A stretch of 64,000 nucleotides of DNA from Bretschneidera sinensis. Lineage: Eukaryota; Streptophyta; Magnoliopsida; Brassicales; Akaniaceae. Location: contig CM043697.1 in assembly GCA_023935145.1 (NCBI GenBank), forward strand, positions 51,007,001 through 51,071,000. Reading direction: 5' to 3'. The position numbers and the translations under genes are program-made. Shown one piece after another: positions 1-13,800 of the stretch (the first letter of the stretch is position 1; each line of letters starts with the position of its first letter). A model generated the notes under the pieces. The model was not told the DNA's origin. It saw only the letters and a list, made by a program, of their open reading frames with translations, and did no database searches.

Positions 1-1085
1 TCCCATCCCTAATTAATAAAAAACAGACAAATGACTCATCATCAAAGTTAAAGAAATACTAGTAATAATATAGATAAGTTCAAAGAAACAAACTTCAAAA
101 CAGACCAATGGAGTGTGAACACATAATGATGCTAGAGAAAAATAACTCACTGGAATAGTTAAGAAAAATGATATGGTTTACCAAAGTATGAAAATAAAAA
201 ATCATTACAGTAGTTTCAGTACTTAATAATATTAATTTTTGAAAAAAAATCTCCGTGTTGATAATGGAGTATGAGGATGCAAATAATACTTTCAAAAGGA
301 AAAAAAATTGTTAAGTACAAATGAATCAGGAAATTGAAAATTTTTCTCCATATATAGAGTTACTGATATATTGTGTTGTATCATGTTGTTGCAAATGGGA
401 ATTTGTTTCTTGTTTTCTTTTTTACTTGTTTTATACTTACTTGATAAATTAGGTTGGGTCCTCACACTATCTTTCCTGGTATGAATGCAGGTGGTATTAT
501 CGTTCTAGGTTTTGTCTGATCAGGGTTTCTCCATGTTAGTTTTTGTTATGAAATGTGAGAAATAAGTCTGAATGAATACATTTGATGTGGTTGTATGAAT
601 AGCACTAAAGTTTGCAGAGTGCATAAAGGAGTGTTTTAGTGTGGTTGTACTAACAGCATGGTTGTTTTTCGTTTCTTACTCTTAATTGATAGAGAATAGA
701 GTGATTCATATCTATTTTGGGTTTCTAAAAATGGGTGTTTTGGAATTTGGAGGGAGGAAACATGTTGCTTGAGTCCTTGCATCGATGTATTTTTCTTTTC
801 AATGAATGATCCAACATGAAATTCATATAACATGTAAAATTATGAATCACTTATGATAGAATAAAGATTGTTAAACATACTTTTAGACACTCAATTTGAC
901 ATTCTGAATAACTCAATTGTAATTGATTAAAAATTTAAATGTTAATTATCATTAAATTACTATTCAAAAATTTTAAATATAAAAAATAATTGTTTCAAAA
1001 ATATTTTTGAATAACATTACTAGTTAGTTTATCAATAAAAGTTTTATTGTACAATAATAATCTGTTAAGTTCACTTTTAATGTAG
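1..1085. other. AT-rich non-coding flank
   Basis: No gene is recognisable here. The short open frames on the minus strand have low-complexity, Phe/Ser/Leu-rich translations typical of AT-rich DNA. It may contain the 5' part of the PIF/Harbinger element that follows, but no terminal inverted repeat was recognised. Confidence 0.5.
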
Positions 1086-2127
1086 ATGGCTTTTGAAAGC
1101 GTTGAAATTTCTTTATGGGGCTCTGAGAGAGAGAAATGTTTTATCGATATCATAGTTGATGAGGTAAACAAGGGAAACATGAAAGATGGTGTGTTTCATA
1201 GAAAGATTTGAGATTTTATTTGCAAAGAATTGAATATGAAGACCAACAAGCTATTTACAGTGAAACAATTTAGGGAGAAATATCAAAGGTTGCGTATGAA
1301 ACACCGATTGTTTAGTCAATTGCTTGAGCAAACTGGGTTTGGTTGGAATGCAAAAAGTAATATTGTCACAGCCTTAAATGAGACTTAAGAAAATTACAGT
1401 TGGGTATCCTTTTTCTCCCTAAAATTCATATGGTGGACTTATCTTACGATAATTTCTTTGAATAATTTTAGCAATCGGTAATGACATTTATATCTTGAAT
1501 TTTTTGTCTTAGGCACACCCGAAAGCTTCCCAATTTCATAAGCAAGGCTGTGAACACTACAAATTATTAGGGATTATCTTTAACAAGTTAACTACTACAG
1601 GAATTCTTCACCATGCTTCTACCCAAGATCCACCTAATTCCGATGAGGAGAATGAACTGCATAAAGTTTTTCTCAATAGTGGAGTGCATAGACACATGGA
1701 TGTTGATGGCCTTGCTAACTGGGATGACCCAAATACTCCGATTAACCTTGAAACCCCAAGCACTCAACCTGAACGTTCTGCTAAGCGTTCTAAAATAAAT
1801 AAAAAGAAAAAACAAAAAGAAACTAGAAATACTCAATTGAGTGACATTTTTGCCTATTTCATGAAGGCCACAAAAGCAAGGACAGAAGCCTCTTTGGCTA
1901 GTGCTGAGAGGTATAGAGAGAAAAGCGTTGAAGGAACAAGTTTGGTGGTTTCATCAAACTATTCAATGGTAGTGTGTTTGAAAGTTCTTGATGAAATGGA
2001 AAATCATGTGGATGATGACACATATATGAAGACATTACAGAAATTTACCTATAATTATGAGTTGAGGGAGGCATTCGTTAAAATGTTTTTGGAAAGGAAG
2101 AATGCGTGGTTAGCTAGGATTGATTGA
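1086..2127 (+). pseudogene. Myb/SANT-like ORF of a PIF/Harbinger transposon (broken)
   Basis: This is the DNA-binding-protein ORF that accompanies the transposase in plant PIF/Harbinger elements, the same fold as host L10-interacting MYB domain proteins. Exon 1 (1086 to about 1390) encodes a trihelix Myb/SANT-like domain: an early Trp, then a helix with FRxKYQRL, then the diagnostic LLxQTGFGWN. A TGA replaces the usual Trp codon after HRKI, and a TAA follows VTALNET. Exon 2 starts after an AG at 1512 and stays open to TGA at 2127. It holds the linker, a Lys-rich patch (KINKKKKQKE) that looks like a nuclear signal, and a helical C-terminal region. The nuclease ORF lies about 390 bp downstream on the same strand, the normal two-gene layout of these elements. 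With the stop codons it is very probably inactive. Confidence 0.75.
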
Positions 2128-2521
2128 GAGTTAGAGACATTGCCTTTAGTCTTTAATTATGTTCATGTGTTACGGAGACTATTTGTTCTTTGATGTGTGT
2201 TTATGTTTGTATTTGAATATTTTTATTGCTTTTTTTAGTTTATGGATGATATGTTATTTGTTTGGATTAATTATATGCATTTAACATTCCTTGTATGGTT
2301 GAAATATGAATTATTAGAATTTTGTATACAGATCTAATTAGATTTAAATGATTAGAATTGTGTATACAGATCTAATTAGGTTTGGAAAATCATAGAAAAC
2401 ATAGGAGATGTTGTCGATTTTTTTAAAAATAGAATTAACTTCAATCTATTTAGATTTGTGGAATATAAACTATACTACATGATAACTATAATGTCACTTG
2501 TTTTTCTGTTTAGGTTAAGAA

Positions 2522-3631
2522 ATGGACAATCCAGACCACAACAATTGTGGTAGCCAATCTAATTCATCAAGTTCATCCGCTGAAGATGAGTATAAAATGC
2601 TCTCATTGTTAATGGTTCCTATGTTTACTGAATATGATGAAAAATTTATGAACAGATTACCTATGCAAACATCACGACTCAGTGGACATGAATATATAAC
2701 CGAATTGTTAAATGGTCGTTCAGAGGTAGTTTATGAATTTTTTTGCATGGACAAGGAAACATTTATTCACTTATATAACACATTGAAGAAATATAATTAT
2801 ATAGAACACTCAAGGGGTGTAATGGTAGAGGAAAAGTTGGCCAATTTCTTATAGGACACAATGTGGGGCACAGAGTTGTAGCTGATCGATTTCAATATTC
2901 ATTAGAAACAATTAATCAACATTTTAAGACAGTGATGAAAGCATTGAACAAGTTTGCAAAGAACATAATTTGTCCATCGAATGACCACGTGGTGCCTCCA
3001 CAAATTAGAGGTGATCGAAGATTTTACCCATTTTTTAAGGTAATGTATCTTATGATTGATTGTTAATTTATTAGTTTAGCTTTGTATATAAAATATATAA
3101 TACCAAACTAATTCTAATCGTATGCAATTTAATGGACGTGTAAATGCATTGGCGCAATTGATGGAACGCATATCAATGCATGGGCACCAGCAGAAAAAGT
3201 TACCAGTTATAGAGGTAGAGAATCGCTGTCACACAAAATGTGATGTATGCATGTTCATTCGACATGAAATTCACATACGTGTATACTGGATTGGAAGGTA
3301 CGGCTAACGATTCACGAATTTTTTTGGACGCCTTAACTCGATGGGATGCTCAATTTCCTTGGCTTACTAATGGTAAATCTATTTTAGTTCTAAGTTGATA
3401 TTATATACTAAATGATTGATATGTATTAAGAGAATTGTATGACTTATAGGTGAGTATTATTTGGTAGATTCCGGTTATTCACGTATAGCCGGGTTTCTTC
3501 CACCATTTAGAGGGGAACAGTATCACTTAAATGAATATCAAGGTAGAACACGCCAACCAACGGGTTATAAAGAACTATTTAACTATAAGCACTCATCTCT
3601 ACGTAATGTTGTAGAACGTTTTGATATTTGA
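2522..3631 (+). pseudogene. HARBI1-like DDE nuclease of a PIF/Harbinger transposon (broken)
   Basis: This encodes the transposase of the PIF/Harbinger superfamily, which cuts the transposon ends. Segment 2522-2854 gives the N-terminal region (FCMDKETFIHLYNTLKKY, VEEKLANFL). The frame shifts near 2855, and 2863-3040 continues with GHRVVADRFQYSLETINQHF, a helix-turn-helix-like region. After a probable intron, 3135-3320 carries the catalytic core in several frames: a GAIDGTH-like first aspartate (about 3150), then an ANDSRIF-like second aspartate (about 3300). After another short intron, 3450-3631 reads YYLVDSGY, GFLPPFRGEQYHLNEYQ, and LRNVVERFD at the expected third acidic residue. Frameshifts and stops break it in at least two places, so it is a relic. 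Confidence 0.8.
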
Positions 3632-4120
3632 TTGAATATCTAGTAATAATGTTATGATTTGTTGGTAAGAGTTAGTTAATTTAATGTCCTTATTTGTGTT
3701 TAATTTAGTTTTTTTTAGTTACTGAATTATTTTTGTTATTCTTAGGAATATATTTCACATGTTGATATATTATTTGACTTATAGGGCGTGAGGATGGCAA
3801 ACCAACCAAATTGGATAGTTGAGGCAATCTAACCAAATTGGGCAGTTGAGGCAAACCCTTTTGCAAGAAGAATTTTGGGTCGTTCATTTCCATTTTATCA
3901 ATTTCTCAATGTATTTAATCAATAAATATTGTATCTTAAAGTTGTCCTCAACTAACTTATTTTGAACAAGAAAAGTATGTCATCTTTTAGATATTGAACC
4001 ATTTTGCAAGAAGAATGATAGGTTGGTTGTTCACATTTTATCAAATTGTGAAAGTTATATTGTATTTCTTATTTTAATTTTTTAGAAATTATTTAACAAA
4101 CATACATGACATGGCCAGGG
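3632..4120. other. Non-coding sequence downstream of the Harbinger relic
   Basis: AT-rich sequence with no recognisable gene. Two similar short blocks, AGTTGAGGCAA near 3840 and TTTTGCAAGAAGAAT near 3861 and 4001, suggest a small local duplication. The 3' terminus of the Harbinger element probably lies here but no inverted repeat was found. Confidence 0.35.
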
Positions 4121-4510
4121 GAAAGAGTTTGGTCATGTTTGATCCATGGTATATAAAAAATACTAATATTTTAGAAATAAAATAATATTAATTATTTTCA
4201 AGTATTTGATGTGTGCTAAAAAATGTATTTAGTAAATATGAGAAATAAAATTAATATTAGATCTCAAATTTAAACTGAAAACTGAAAACAATTACAAGAA
4301 GGTGTAATCCAAAAGGTTTTCTATTTTCAAAATAAGATTATCCAAACAACATTCATTGTTTTCTGTTTTGGAAACAGTTTTCGAGTTACAGTTATCCAAA
4401 CATGTTTTCTTCAGAAAACATAAGAAAATTGTTTTCAGTTTTCATTTTCGAAAACAGTTTTCGAACACTGAAAATTGAAAACTATTACCTAAACATGTCC
4501 CAAATCTTCT
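4121..4510. mobile_element. Possible MITE with short terminal inverted repeats
   Basis: The left end (AGAGTTTGGTCATGTTTG, about 4124-4141) and the reverse complement of the right end (AGATTTGGGACATGTTTAGG) are imperfect inverted repeats. The interior is rich in GAAAACAG/CTGTTTTC-type words that can fold back. The TTTGGxCATGTTT end resembles common plant MITE ends. No clean target duplication was seen, so the superfamily is not assigned. Confidence 0.4.
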
Positions 4511-4689
4511 TAGCAGTTTTTCAATATAATGTGACAGTGTCAAAATGTAGTGATTATCTTTTTATAATAACTTTGACTCCGAAAATAACATCTAAATGAC
4601 CTATGTCTTTAATGTAAAATGTTTGAGTAAAAAATCAAAAAATCATGAACATGGAGAATAATAATAACTTTATAGATTTGAGTGAGGTG

Positions 4690-4850
4690 ATTGAGACGGA
4701 AGAAATTCTTGGGTGTACTGAGTGTATAATAACCGTCCATCAAGAGAGAAAAAGTCATTTTCTCTTTTGATGGATGGCTGACATATATCCGGTTTAACTT
4801 GCATCCGACGTATCCAAGAATTTCAACTGAGATGAAGGATAACTAGGGAT
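4690..4850. repeat. Long imperfect hairpin
   Basis: The core is a 16-bp stem: CCATCAAGAGAGAAAA at 4737-4752 pairs with TTTTCTCTTTTGATGG at 4758-4773 with one mismatch, around a 5-base loop. Further out, GAAATTCTTGG near 4702 has an inverted partner CCAAGAATTTC near 4813, so the fold extends imperfectly to about 160 nt. It could be a fold-back MITE relic or a small-RNA precursor. The sequence alone does not decide. Confidence 0.45.
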
Positions 4851-7640
4851 AAGCAACATTTAAGATTTTGAGACAACCTTTTAATTTAACCAAATTTTAT
4901 TTGATTATATAATATATATTTTTTTAAAAATCAAAACATTTTCCTATTTATTTTGAGGTTCATTGTTCTGTTTAAGTAATTTGAAACATTTGTTTCTTGA
5001 GCCATCTTTGTTTTGTTTGTTATAAGAAATCAGTGCTTCGATCTTGTTTTTTTTTTTTTTAAATTCTGTCGACTATCTTTAGTTTTGATATAATAGGAAA
5101 ATAAATGAAATAGCAAATGTTATTTCTGCATGTTAGATTCCTTAAATATCTAAGTTCTTTTTTACAAAGCTACCGCATCAATGGTGTCAAGATATTTTGA
5201 TTAGTGGGGTCACACCATCTTAGAAATTAAAGAAATTTATAAGGTTTTTTTCCCCAAAATCGTTGCCTCAACTCACATTACACTGGCTTCACCCCTGCCC
5301 GAGATTTTGTAATTCCAATTCCTCTGGTTTTTTTACCGCTAATCCGAAAACAAAGACTAAGTTAGATTAAATACATATCACTAAATTATATATACCACAT
5401 AAATAAAACTTGATAGAGTTTATTACTAAAAGATTGTACTTTTAAAGGTAAGGTAGCGATATTGTCAGGGCCTAAATTGTTAGGATCAGAGTAATATATT
5501 TTTTTTAAATAAGATGGCACAAAAATATCATTTCTCTTAATTTAGTCATGTTCTTTTATTAATTTGCTATGTTTTTTAATTTTAAAAATACCTTTACTAT
5601 CAATTTCATGTCATTATTTTCTTTAAATTTATTAAATAAAAGACCAAAACCACTTCATTTTCTCTCTTTTGTATCTTCTTTTTCACTCTTTTTTTTTTAA
5701 TTTCTCCGGTACTTAGATAAATGAGTCCAACCAATTATTGACTAAGTTCATTTCTTTTTTTTTTTCTTTTAATTTTTATATTGAAGTGATGTTAAGCAAG
5801 TATGATGATACATTGATTTGGTCAAGACCATAAATTCACAATGTCATCTCATAACTCATTAACAATTGACAATATCATCACATTATCCATCTAAATTAAG
5901 CTTAAAATCTTGCAATTTCAATGTATTAGCCTTAATCTTTTGAGTAAATTACAATGCATTATCATGTAGTATAGAGAAATTATACTAAGCATAATCTAAT
6001 TTTTCAACATAACTCTGTAAGTCATGTAGTGACAAGATTCAACACCTAACACATTTCCTCTACTTTTCGGTAGTCAAAACTCAAGTCATAATTTTATATT
6101 CCTATTATTTCTTCCCTAATAATTTATTTTTGAAAAAAAAATTAAACTTATTGTTAAATAAGACTACACATGTCTGTTTTTTTTGTGCCTCGCTTTAAAT
6201 ATTTTATAGCCCAAGAATCGAACGTCTCTTCTTTGTCATTTAAAAAATCAACTTTTTGTGGGTTGTGTTCTTTAATAAAAAAGAGAAGATTTTGTTCACC
6301 TTATATTTAAAATTTTTAATGGCAATAACCTTAAAAACCAACGTATTCATTCCATCAAACATATGGTATGCATATATCTAACTTGTCTATATTAACCTAC
6401 AGAATAATGATTGTAAATTATGTAAATTTGTAGCTTTGAATAAAAAATAAAAAATAAAAAACTTTGTTGTTGTAAGAAGTTGAACTATCCCAATTGATTA
6501 ACTAGAATACTACTTTAATCTTACTTCAATCATTTCATTTTATTGAAGAACACAACCCTCTTCAAATAATTATTTTTTTTTTTTTACTGAGCTGTAAAAC
6601 ATTTAGAACATAACACCAATAAAAAATAAACAAACACAATTATCTTTTAAGTATGGTTTTTAATTTTTTCTAAATAAATAACTATGAAGAGTATAATAGA
6701 AATACAATCCAAACTTTAACTACCCAAAAAAAAATATAAGGTGTTGGATTTTACTTCAATATGACTTCCAATGTTGTGTCAAAAAATTAAATCTTAGCTC
6801 CATATAATTTCTCTAAATTTACATAGCCTTAAGTTGGTTGGATACATATCACCAAAATTATACTACTCCATAAAAAACGATTTTTAATGCATATCAATTT
6901 ACTCCTACTACTCCGCTAGTTTACCTTGAGTAGGTGAGTGAGTTGACATTTTGTAATTATTGCATAGGTGACTGTGAGCCCTTAAGTGCACTGTACATTT
7001 AAGTGATATTAATCAAATATTTTTGTTTGAGTTTTTGATTTAGATGAATTGAAAGTTTTAAATTTTTTTATTAATAACGTTAGTAAAAATATAAAATTTA
7101 AAAATTATTAATAAATTTTTTAATTAACTTATATTTATTAAATTTAAATTTAAATCAATTAAAAATAAAAATAAAAAATCTTTACCAATACCTTTGCATT
7201 ATAACAGCAAGCCATAGTGGTCCACAAAATTTTAAGCACTTACTAATTGCTATATGCCACGCAACCACTTGATTTGATTGCAATTATTTTCTTAAACTTC
7301 ATAATCAAGCAATCATTATTATTTTTTAAGTATATATAGTACGAAATAACGATAATTTGCTTCATTAAAATTTAATAAATTCATGTTAAACCTATAATCG
7401 ATTTGTTTACACTTGTTTTGGTAATTTTCATCATAATCAACGACCAGCATCCATCATCCTTATCACCCACCATGAATGGGCCTCCACTATCTCAATCACT
7501 TCTCGGCAATCTCGCGTTTCAAATCTCAACGCAAACCCCTCCTATTCAAAAAAACATCAATTTTGTTTTTTTTTCCTTTAAAGAAAAAGAAAAAAAAAGA
7601 GAAAAAAAACAAAGCCGGTCCTCCGCGCTTCTTCAGACCC
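4851..7640. other. AT-rich intergenic region upstream of the GAUT gene
   Basis: Nothing recognisable as a gene. It contains many homopolymer A/T runs. The GC content rises and C/T-rich blocks appear after about 7590, where the promoter and transcription start of the downstream gene are expected. Open frames at 7403-7681 run through an A/G-rich tract and have no family resemblance. Confidence 0.5.
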
Positions 7641-7878
7641 CCGAACGTGCACAAAGGTCTCGCTCGTTAATCTCTCTCTAAAACTCGTCCCTTTTAAAGT
7701 ACCAAAAGAGGAAAACAAGAAACCCTAGTTTTCTCTTCTATGTTCCTTGTGGTTCAAATATAGGATCTCTGTGATTTGAATATGTGAAATGTGCTTCTTG
7801 GAGAACGATTAAGAGAAGGAAAAAAATACACTTAAGAGTGAGGATCGGTTTTTAGTGGCATTTACGGGTTTTATATTG

Positions 7879-10800
7879 ATGAAGCAAGTTCGTCGATGGC
7901 AGAGGATTTTGATCCTCTCTTTACTCTCTGTTTCTGTCTTCGCTCCTATCTTTTTCGTCTCTACCAGGCTCAAGAGCCTCACTTCCATTGGTAACCCTTC
8001 CTTATACAACTTGTTTGTGTATATATGTATGTAACAAAATGGAACGTTAATTATTAGAGTGGATCACATATAGGAAAGTGGAAATTTAACCTAACTAACT
8101 GTTGAAGATATGGATAGGGGATGTGCAGTGATCTATAAATCTTCACCTTGTATTTTCATCATTTACTTCCCGTTGTATATGCATTATTTTTATTTTCTTT
8201 TGTTATTTTAGCCGGTATATGCTGATTGATCTTATTTGTGGGCGTTTATGAATCTGTTGTGGCAGGACGGAGAGAGAGTATCGAGGATTTGCCGAATATT
8301 GTACGAATCTATGATTTTGAATCGCAATAATATTTCTATTTTTGTTCTTGTACTTTATTTGATTGCTGAGAAAATACGGAGAAAGGAAGAGAAATTGAAA
8401 TTTTAGATTTCGTGCGTTGAGTTGTTTTCGTTTTGAACTAATGAGCAATGAAAACTCTTTTAACTGATGCTCTTGGCTTTGGTCTCGGATTTTGGAAACA
8501 CAAGGTTGAAAATTTTTTATTTTTCCCCAGAAATGAGACAGAGCATAGATGTTACCGCTTTGCACTTATTGATGATGTGATTTGTTTGTTTGCTGCAGAA
8601 ATATAGGACAGATGGTTTAAAACTTAACGCAATTGAGCAGGTAGCTTAAAATTTATTGCTCTGATATGGTTTTTATTGTGATATTTTTCATCAATTTCGT
8701 TTTACTTCATGTACATGGAATTGGTTTTGCCTTTTGATTTAGGAAGATGGAGAAGGCTTGAGGGAGCCTAAGCTGGTTGTTTACAAGGATAAGGATTATA
8801 ATTATGTAGTTAGTTATAGTTCTTCTAATGAGAATTTTGAGTCTACTCTATCTGGGAATGATGGAGATACAGATACTTTTTCAGAAAGAAATGGTCAGTA
8901 TCTTGAGGTTTATATGCTTTGTTTTGCCTTTGAGGCTTATTATTGATTTTAAATGTATTCTTATTTTAACTTATTTTAATTTCCAGGAACCGATCGTGAA
9001 AGAAAAGCAGAAAGTGAGCAGCAGAAAACAGTACTATCCAAGTCTAGTCAAAAGGTATCTATGTGGTTGAACATTATTTGATCATCTTAAAAGGAGGTAG
9101 CTTCTACGAATAGAATAGATGGTTGCATTGATGCCTAGTACGAGCTGTAACGGGGAATGCTAGATATCCATTGCAGTTTTCCCGTCCTTTTTGGAATTTA
9201 GATGAGAGAAGTCATCCTGTCAGTTTCATGAGATTAGTTTTACTTCAAGAGTAAAAAAGGAAAAACTAGTCTTTAGAATTTCAATGCTCAGTGTAGAGGT
9301 ACAAAAAACTATCATTTACTCACAATAGTTTGATCTTATGGACATGTATGTAAGTACAAGTAGAATTATCTATTTGGCATTAAAGTCAACTGTGCTCATC
9401 ATTCATACCAGGAAAAAAAAAATTTATCTGTTAGTGCTTGTTATTTCGTTTCTGTAATGCTGCACATATTTAAGGGTGATAGACTCTAGTTGAGCGTTGT
9501 AGTGTTGGTTTAAGGCCTAAATCCTGGTTAGGATAGTGTTTGGTGCGGGAATCAGGATTTAAGAAACTATATTGAGTGTAATCAAAAGAGGGATCTTGAG
9601 ATGAATTTGGAGTGGGGGCTAGATAAGCAAATGTAGAAATGAATGCATCTGCAAGAGTTCAGATGAAGTGCTATTTAATTATGCGAATCCAGCAAGAGAT
9701 ACATGGTTATATGAATTGAATATCATTGATTGCACTTGTTAGAGATGACTTGTTTACATGGAAGGTGCTGGTAGGACAACACCTACATTGGTTGATGTGA
9801 TCAGGAAAGATTTCCTAAGTTATGATGTTCTAGATAACATAACTTATGAATTGATGAAATTGCAAACAGGATATGTTTCAGGTTGGATAACTTTGAAGTG
9901 AGCACTGGATATGGTCCATACTTTAATTTCATCAGCTCTTCTTTAAGTTTGTTAAAAAAATATGAATGCTAGAGGATACTTCTAAATTTGTCGATGTGTG
10001 TTATGCTCACCTTTGAATGATCCTTAGTTTGATTCGGACAAAACTAAAACTTTTATGCATATTATATGCTTGATGCAATATTGCTGAAGCTTAGGGCTGC
10101 ATTTTCAGTCATCCCTCCTACGCCCTTGCTTTGTTGGAACCAAGTCTGTGTAATGGCTTTTGTTTCACTCTCTTAGAAGATGCTTGTGGTTCTAATTACA
10201 AATTATTACTATTATTATCCGGAGTGTGGCCCACTTAAAATTGTTTTCAATTTTGGCTGGTTTTTGCTTTTTCTTGTGCTGATTTTCTTTTGTTCCTGCA
10301 ATCATGTCAATTGTTTGGATGATGGTACTTGGCCAAGTGTTTAAATTTTCTTTTGTAGGCAGTAGTGATACATGAGTCCTTAAACTGCTTTTTAATTATA
10401 GTATGTGGATTTTTTTTCTTTTCTCACATGAATTTTTTGGTTCAACTAAATTAGTAGCTTTTGACCTGTCAGAAAAGGTGTAATAAATGAATTTAATGTG
10501 CTACATAAGGACTTTGGTCTGTGCTTTTTGGCTTTAGGAATGAATATATTAATCCTGATTTGTTAACGAAAAGCATCTTGTTTGACGTAGAGTTAAGTTT
10601 TCAGAGTCTGGGATCGTTGAAGTGAATATCATTACAATGAATATGGGGGTTCTTTGGATTTTTCTTTGATTATTTAAGATTTTTTTTTCGATTGTTATGG
10701 ATTTTTGCAAATAAGATTGGAGACACAATGAAATGAAAAATGTTCGCAGAAAGGTGGTTGCATTGCACCAAATAGGGAGTGTGGTAACTGAAACTACTCA

Positions 10801-13800
10801 TGATGGGGTTCTTGGGATTTTTCTTTGATTATTTAAGATTTTTCGATTGTTATGGATTTTTGCAAATAAGATTGGAGACACAATGAAATGAAAAGTGTTC
10901 GCAGAAAGGTGGTTGCATTGCACCAAATGTGGAGTGTGGTAACTCAAACTACTCGTGTTAATCTGTAATGAAAATAGTCAGCCTTTAGTTTTTGCATCAC
11001 TTTGTGTGCCCAGAAGTACCTGATAGGTATATGATTTGAGAATTTAAATGGATGATACACCTAAATCAATTTGTTTTCCATTAAGAACATATGCAGAAGG
11101 TATCGGACATTGGGACTCCATCTGAAAGTTTTAGTCTATGTAACCATCTTTTGGATTTATGGGGTCTGCTTGATTGATTGTGTAAACTTTGGCCTGTTCT
11201 AGATGTTTGGATGAATTTTTTTATGTCAGAGTGATTTCATGTATGATGTCACAGATTAGCACTGAAATTAGTTGGTGTATGTTCCATAATAGAATGGAAA
11301 TTACAATTAGACAGCAATTATGATATGGGCTGCCCTCAAAACTTTAATTTTTCTAGCATTCATAACAATAATAGTTGTTCTCCACCAAAAAAAATATATG
11401 AGAATCAGTTTGATTTTGGTTCAAAGATTTGTAATCCTAGTCCATACAAGTTCTTATCATACCTGTAGTAGAATATCATTCTATACTCAAGACATTGTCG
11501 GAAGCTATAGTGATTCAAAATGTTAAGCTTTAATGACTTAAAAAGTTTAAAGAAGTTATCAGGAAGGGGTCTCTCTTATCCTTCTTCCTTTCCCCTAGAT
11601 GAAGGTTACAAATAATTCTTTAGGGTTGTAGACCAAAGCAGCGAGTGCTGGAAGCTTCTTTCGCAAATAGATTCTCTGATAACCTTGTGGAACATTATAA
11701 AGTTTTGAGGAGAAGGATGATGATAATTTCCAGTGTTTTTTTTAACAAAAGGGGAGGATATTATATTGTATATAAACAGCAAAGTACATAGAGTGGTAGT
11801 AGTTTATATACAAAGATGAACATGACAAGACAAAGGCCTATGGACCCATCTCATATACCATGGCCTCAAAATATCAGAAGACAAGATCCGGTTAAGTTCT
11901 GCTGAAGGAGTACAAAAAGTAGCAGAGTCAATATTAGTTACGCCTTGTCTTGCCAAAAAATCTTCTGCTGCTGCATTTCCTTCCCGACAGCAAAAACTTA
12001 TCCAACATTCTTAGAAGTTAGCTAAGTCAGCTATCAGATGGAGACAGTCGCTGAGGAGAATCAGCTACCATTGTTTTAGAACCTAGGGTGAGTGCGTGGT
12101 GAATTGAAATATATTGGTGAATGCCAGTATTGAAGAAGTCAAATCATTGTGAATGTGTAAAGGGAGTATATAGTAACTTATACCTTCTCCTTTATAAATC
12201 TAGAATCAGTGATCGCGTTATTAATGTTTATCCTTACCATTCAAGTGTCTGTAATGTATAGCAGATACAGATACCTGTAAAAAGAAAATATTGTATAGCA
12301 GATACAAACACTGCTAGCACCTAGCCATTTATATCATATTTTTCAAAGTTTGCATTTTACTTTATTTTGGTTTTGGTTGCAGGAGCAATCTAATCAAACA
12401 AGAGTTCTACATGATAAGAATGTGCGGTCTCAGTCACACAGAGTGATAGATGAGAAGATAAAGGAGATGAAAGATCAGCTCATTAGAGGTAAAGCATACG
12501 TGATATTTGCACCACCAGGAAGTAACTCGCACTTAGTGAAAGAGCTGAGAACGCGAATGAAAGAGCTGGAACAAGCAGTTGGTGCAGCCACCAAGGATAC
12601 AGATTTGTCAAGGAGGTAAAACAATCACCAAATTCCTTTCTTAGCTGAAAAAGGATTCTCAATTACTGTCAAAATAGGTTGATGATGAAGCAAAAAAATT
12701 TACAGAAAGGGAAACTTTGTCATGCTATTATTTAGGGAGGAAGAGTTAAATTTATTTAGTTCTGAAGATTGTTGGGGCTTTGCAGTGCGCTGAAGAAAAT
12801 GAAATCCATGGAGGCTTCTTTGTCCAAAGCCAGTCATGTTTTACCCGACTGCCCCACCATGGTGACTAAGCTCCGTGCTATGACTTACAATGTTGAAGAA
12901 GAGGTTCGGGCGCAGAAGAATGAAGCAACATATCTTGTTCAACTTGCTGGGCGGACTACCCCAAAAGGTCTTCACTGCCTTTCTATGCGGCTGACAGCTG
13001 AATACTTTGCCTTGCAGCCCGAGGAGAGGCAGCTACCTAACCAACAAAAATTGCATGATCCCAGTCTCTATCACTACGCTGTCTTCTCTGACAATGTTCT
13101 AGCTTGTGCAGTGGTTGTTAACTCCACTGTCTCCTTTGCAATGGTAAATTGCCTTGCCTTTTCTGCTACTGTTTAGTTCTGTTTTCTTTATTGTTAAGAC
13201 CCTGCTTATGCTTGTATTTATGTCCGTGGTTTCTCTTGAGATTATTATAACTGAAAATGCTTTGAGAGAAAGGAAAAACTTTTTATGGCCTGAGTTATTA
13301 AGAATTCTACTCTAATCGAGCCTCAAGTAAGAGTGGGTTTTATCTAAATATCCTGTCCTCACTTTTAATATGCACTTTGGGGCATTTGCAATTACAAGAA
13401 GCAAAATGAGACAGAAGAGTAAAACGAAAGGAAAGTGAAACCAGGTGAATTTTGTGAATGAACCTTGAACTTGAAGGTCTTGCAAAAGATCTTGTAATAA
13501 GAAAGAGAACGGAGTAGGGAAAAGTTTATCTATGATAAGAAGAAGAGGAAAAAGAGAAAAATTAGCAATAAGGTACTGACGCGGCCTTCTCTTTTAGTCT
13601 TCTTCTTCTTCCCAAAGGCTGGTGAATCGTAAGTATGGTCATGAAGAAGGACATGTGAGACACTGTGTATATAATATTGTTTGTTCTGAAGGTGGCACAT
13701 CTTTGACTGATTGCTTCTCAAAACTGACTCAGCTTTAATGTCTTCCTCAAATCTAACATTCTCCACTTAAAGATCTCTCACATCCTTTCCAATACCTTTC

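Noticed and set aside
7403..7681. Open frames just upstream of the GAUT gene
   Set aside because: Low-complexity Lys-rich translations from an A/G-rich leader. No conservation is apparent to me.
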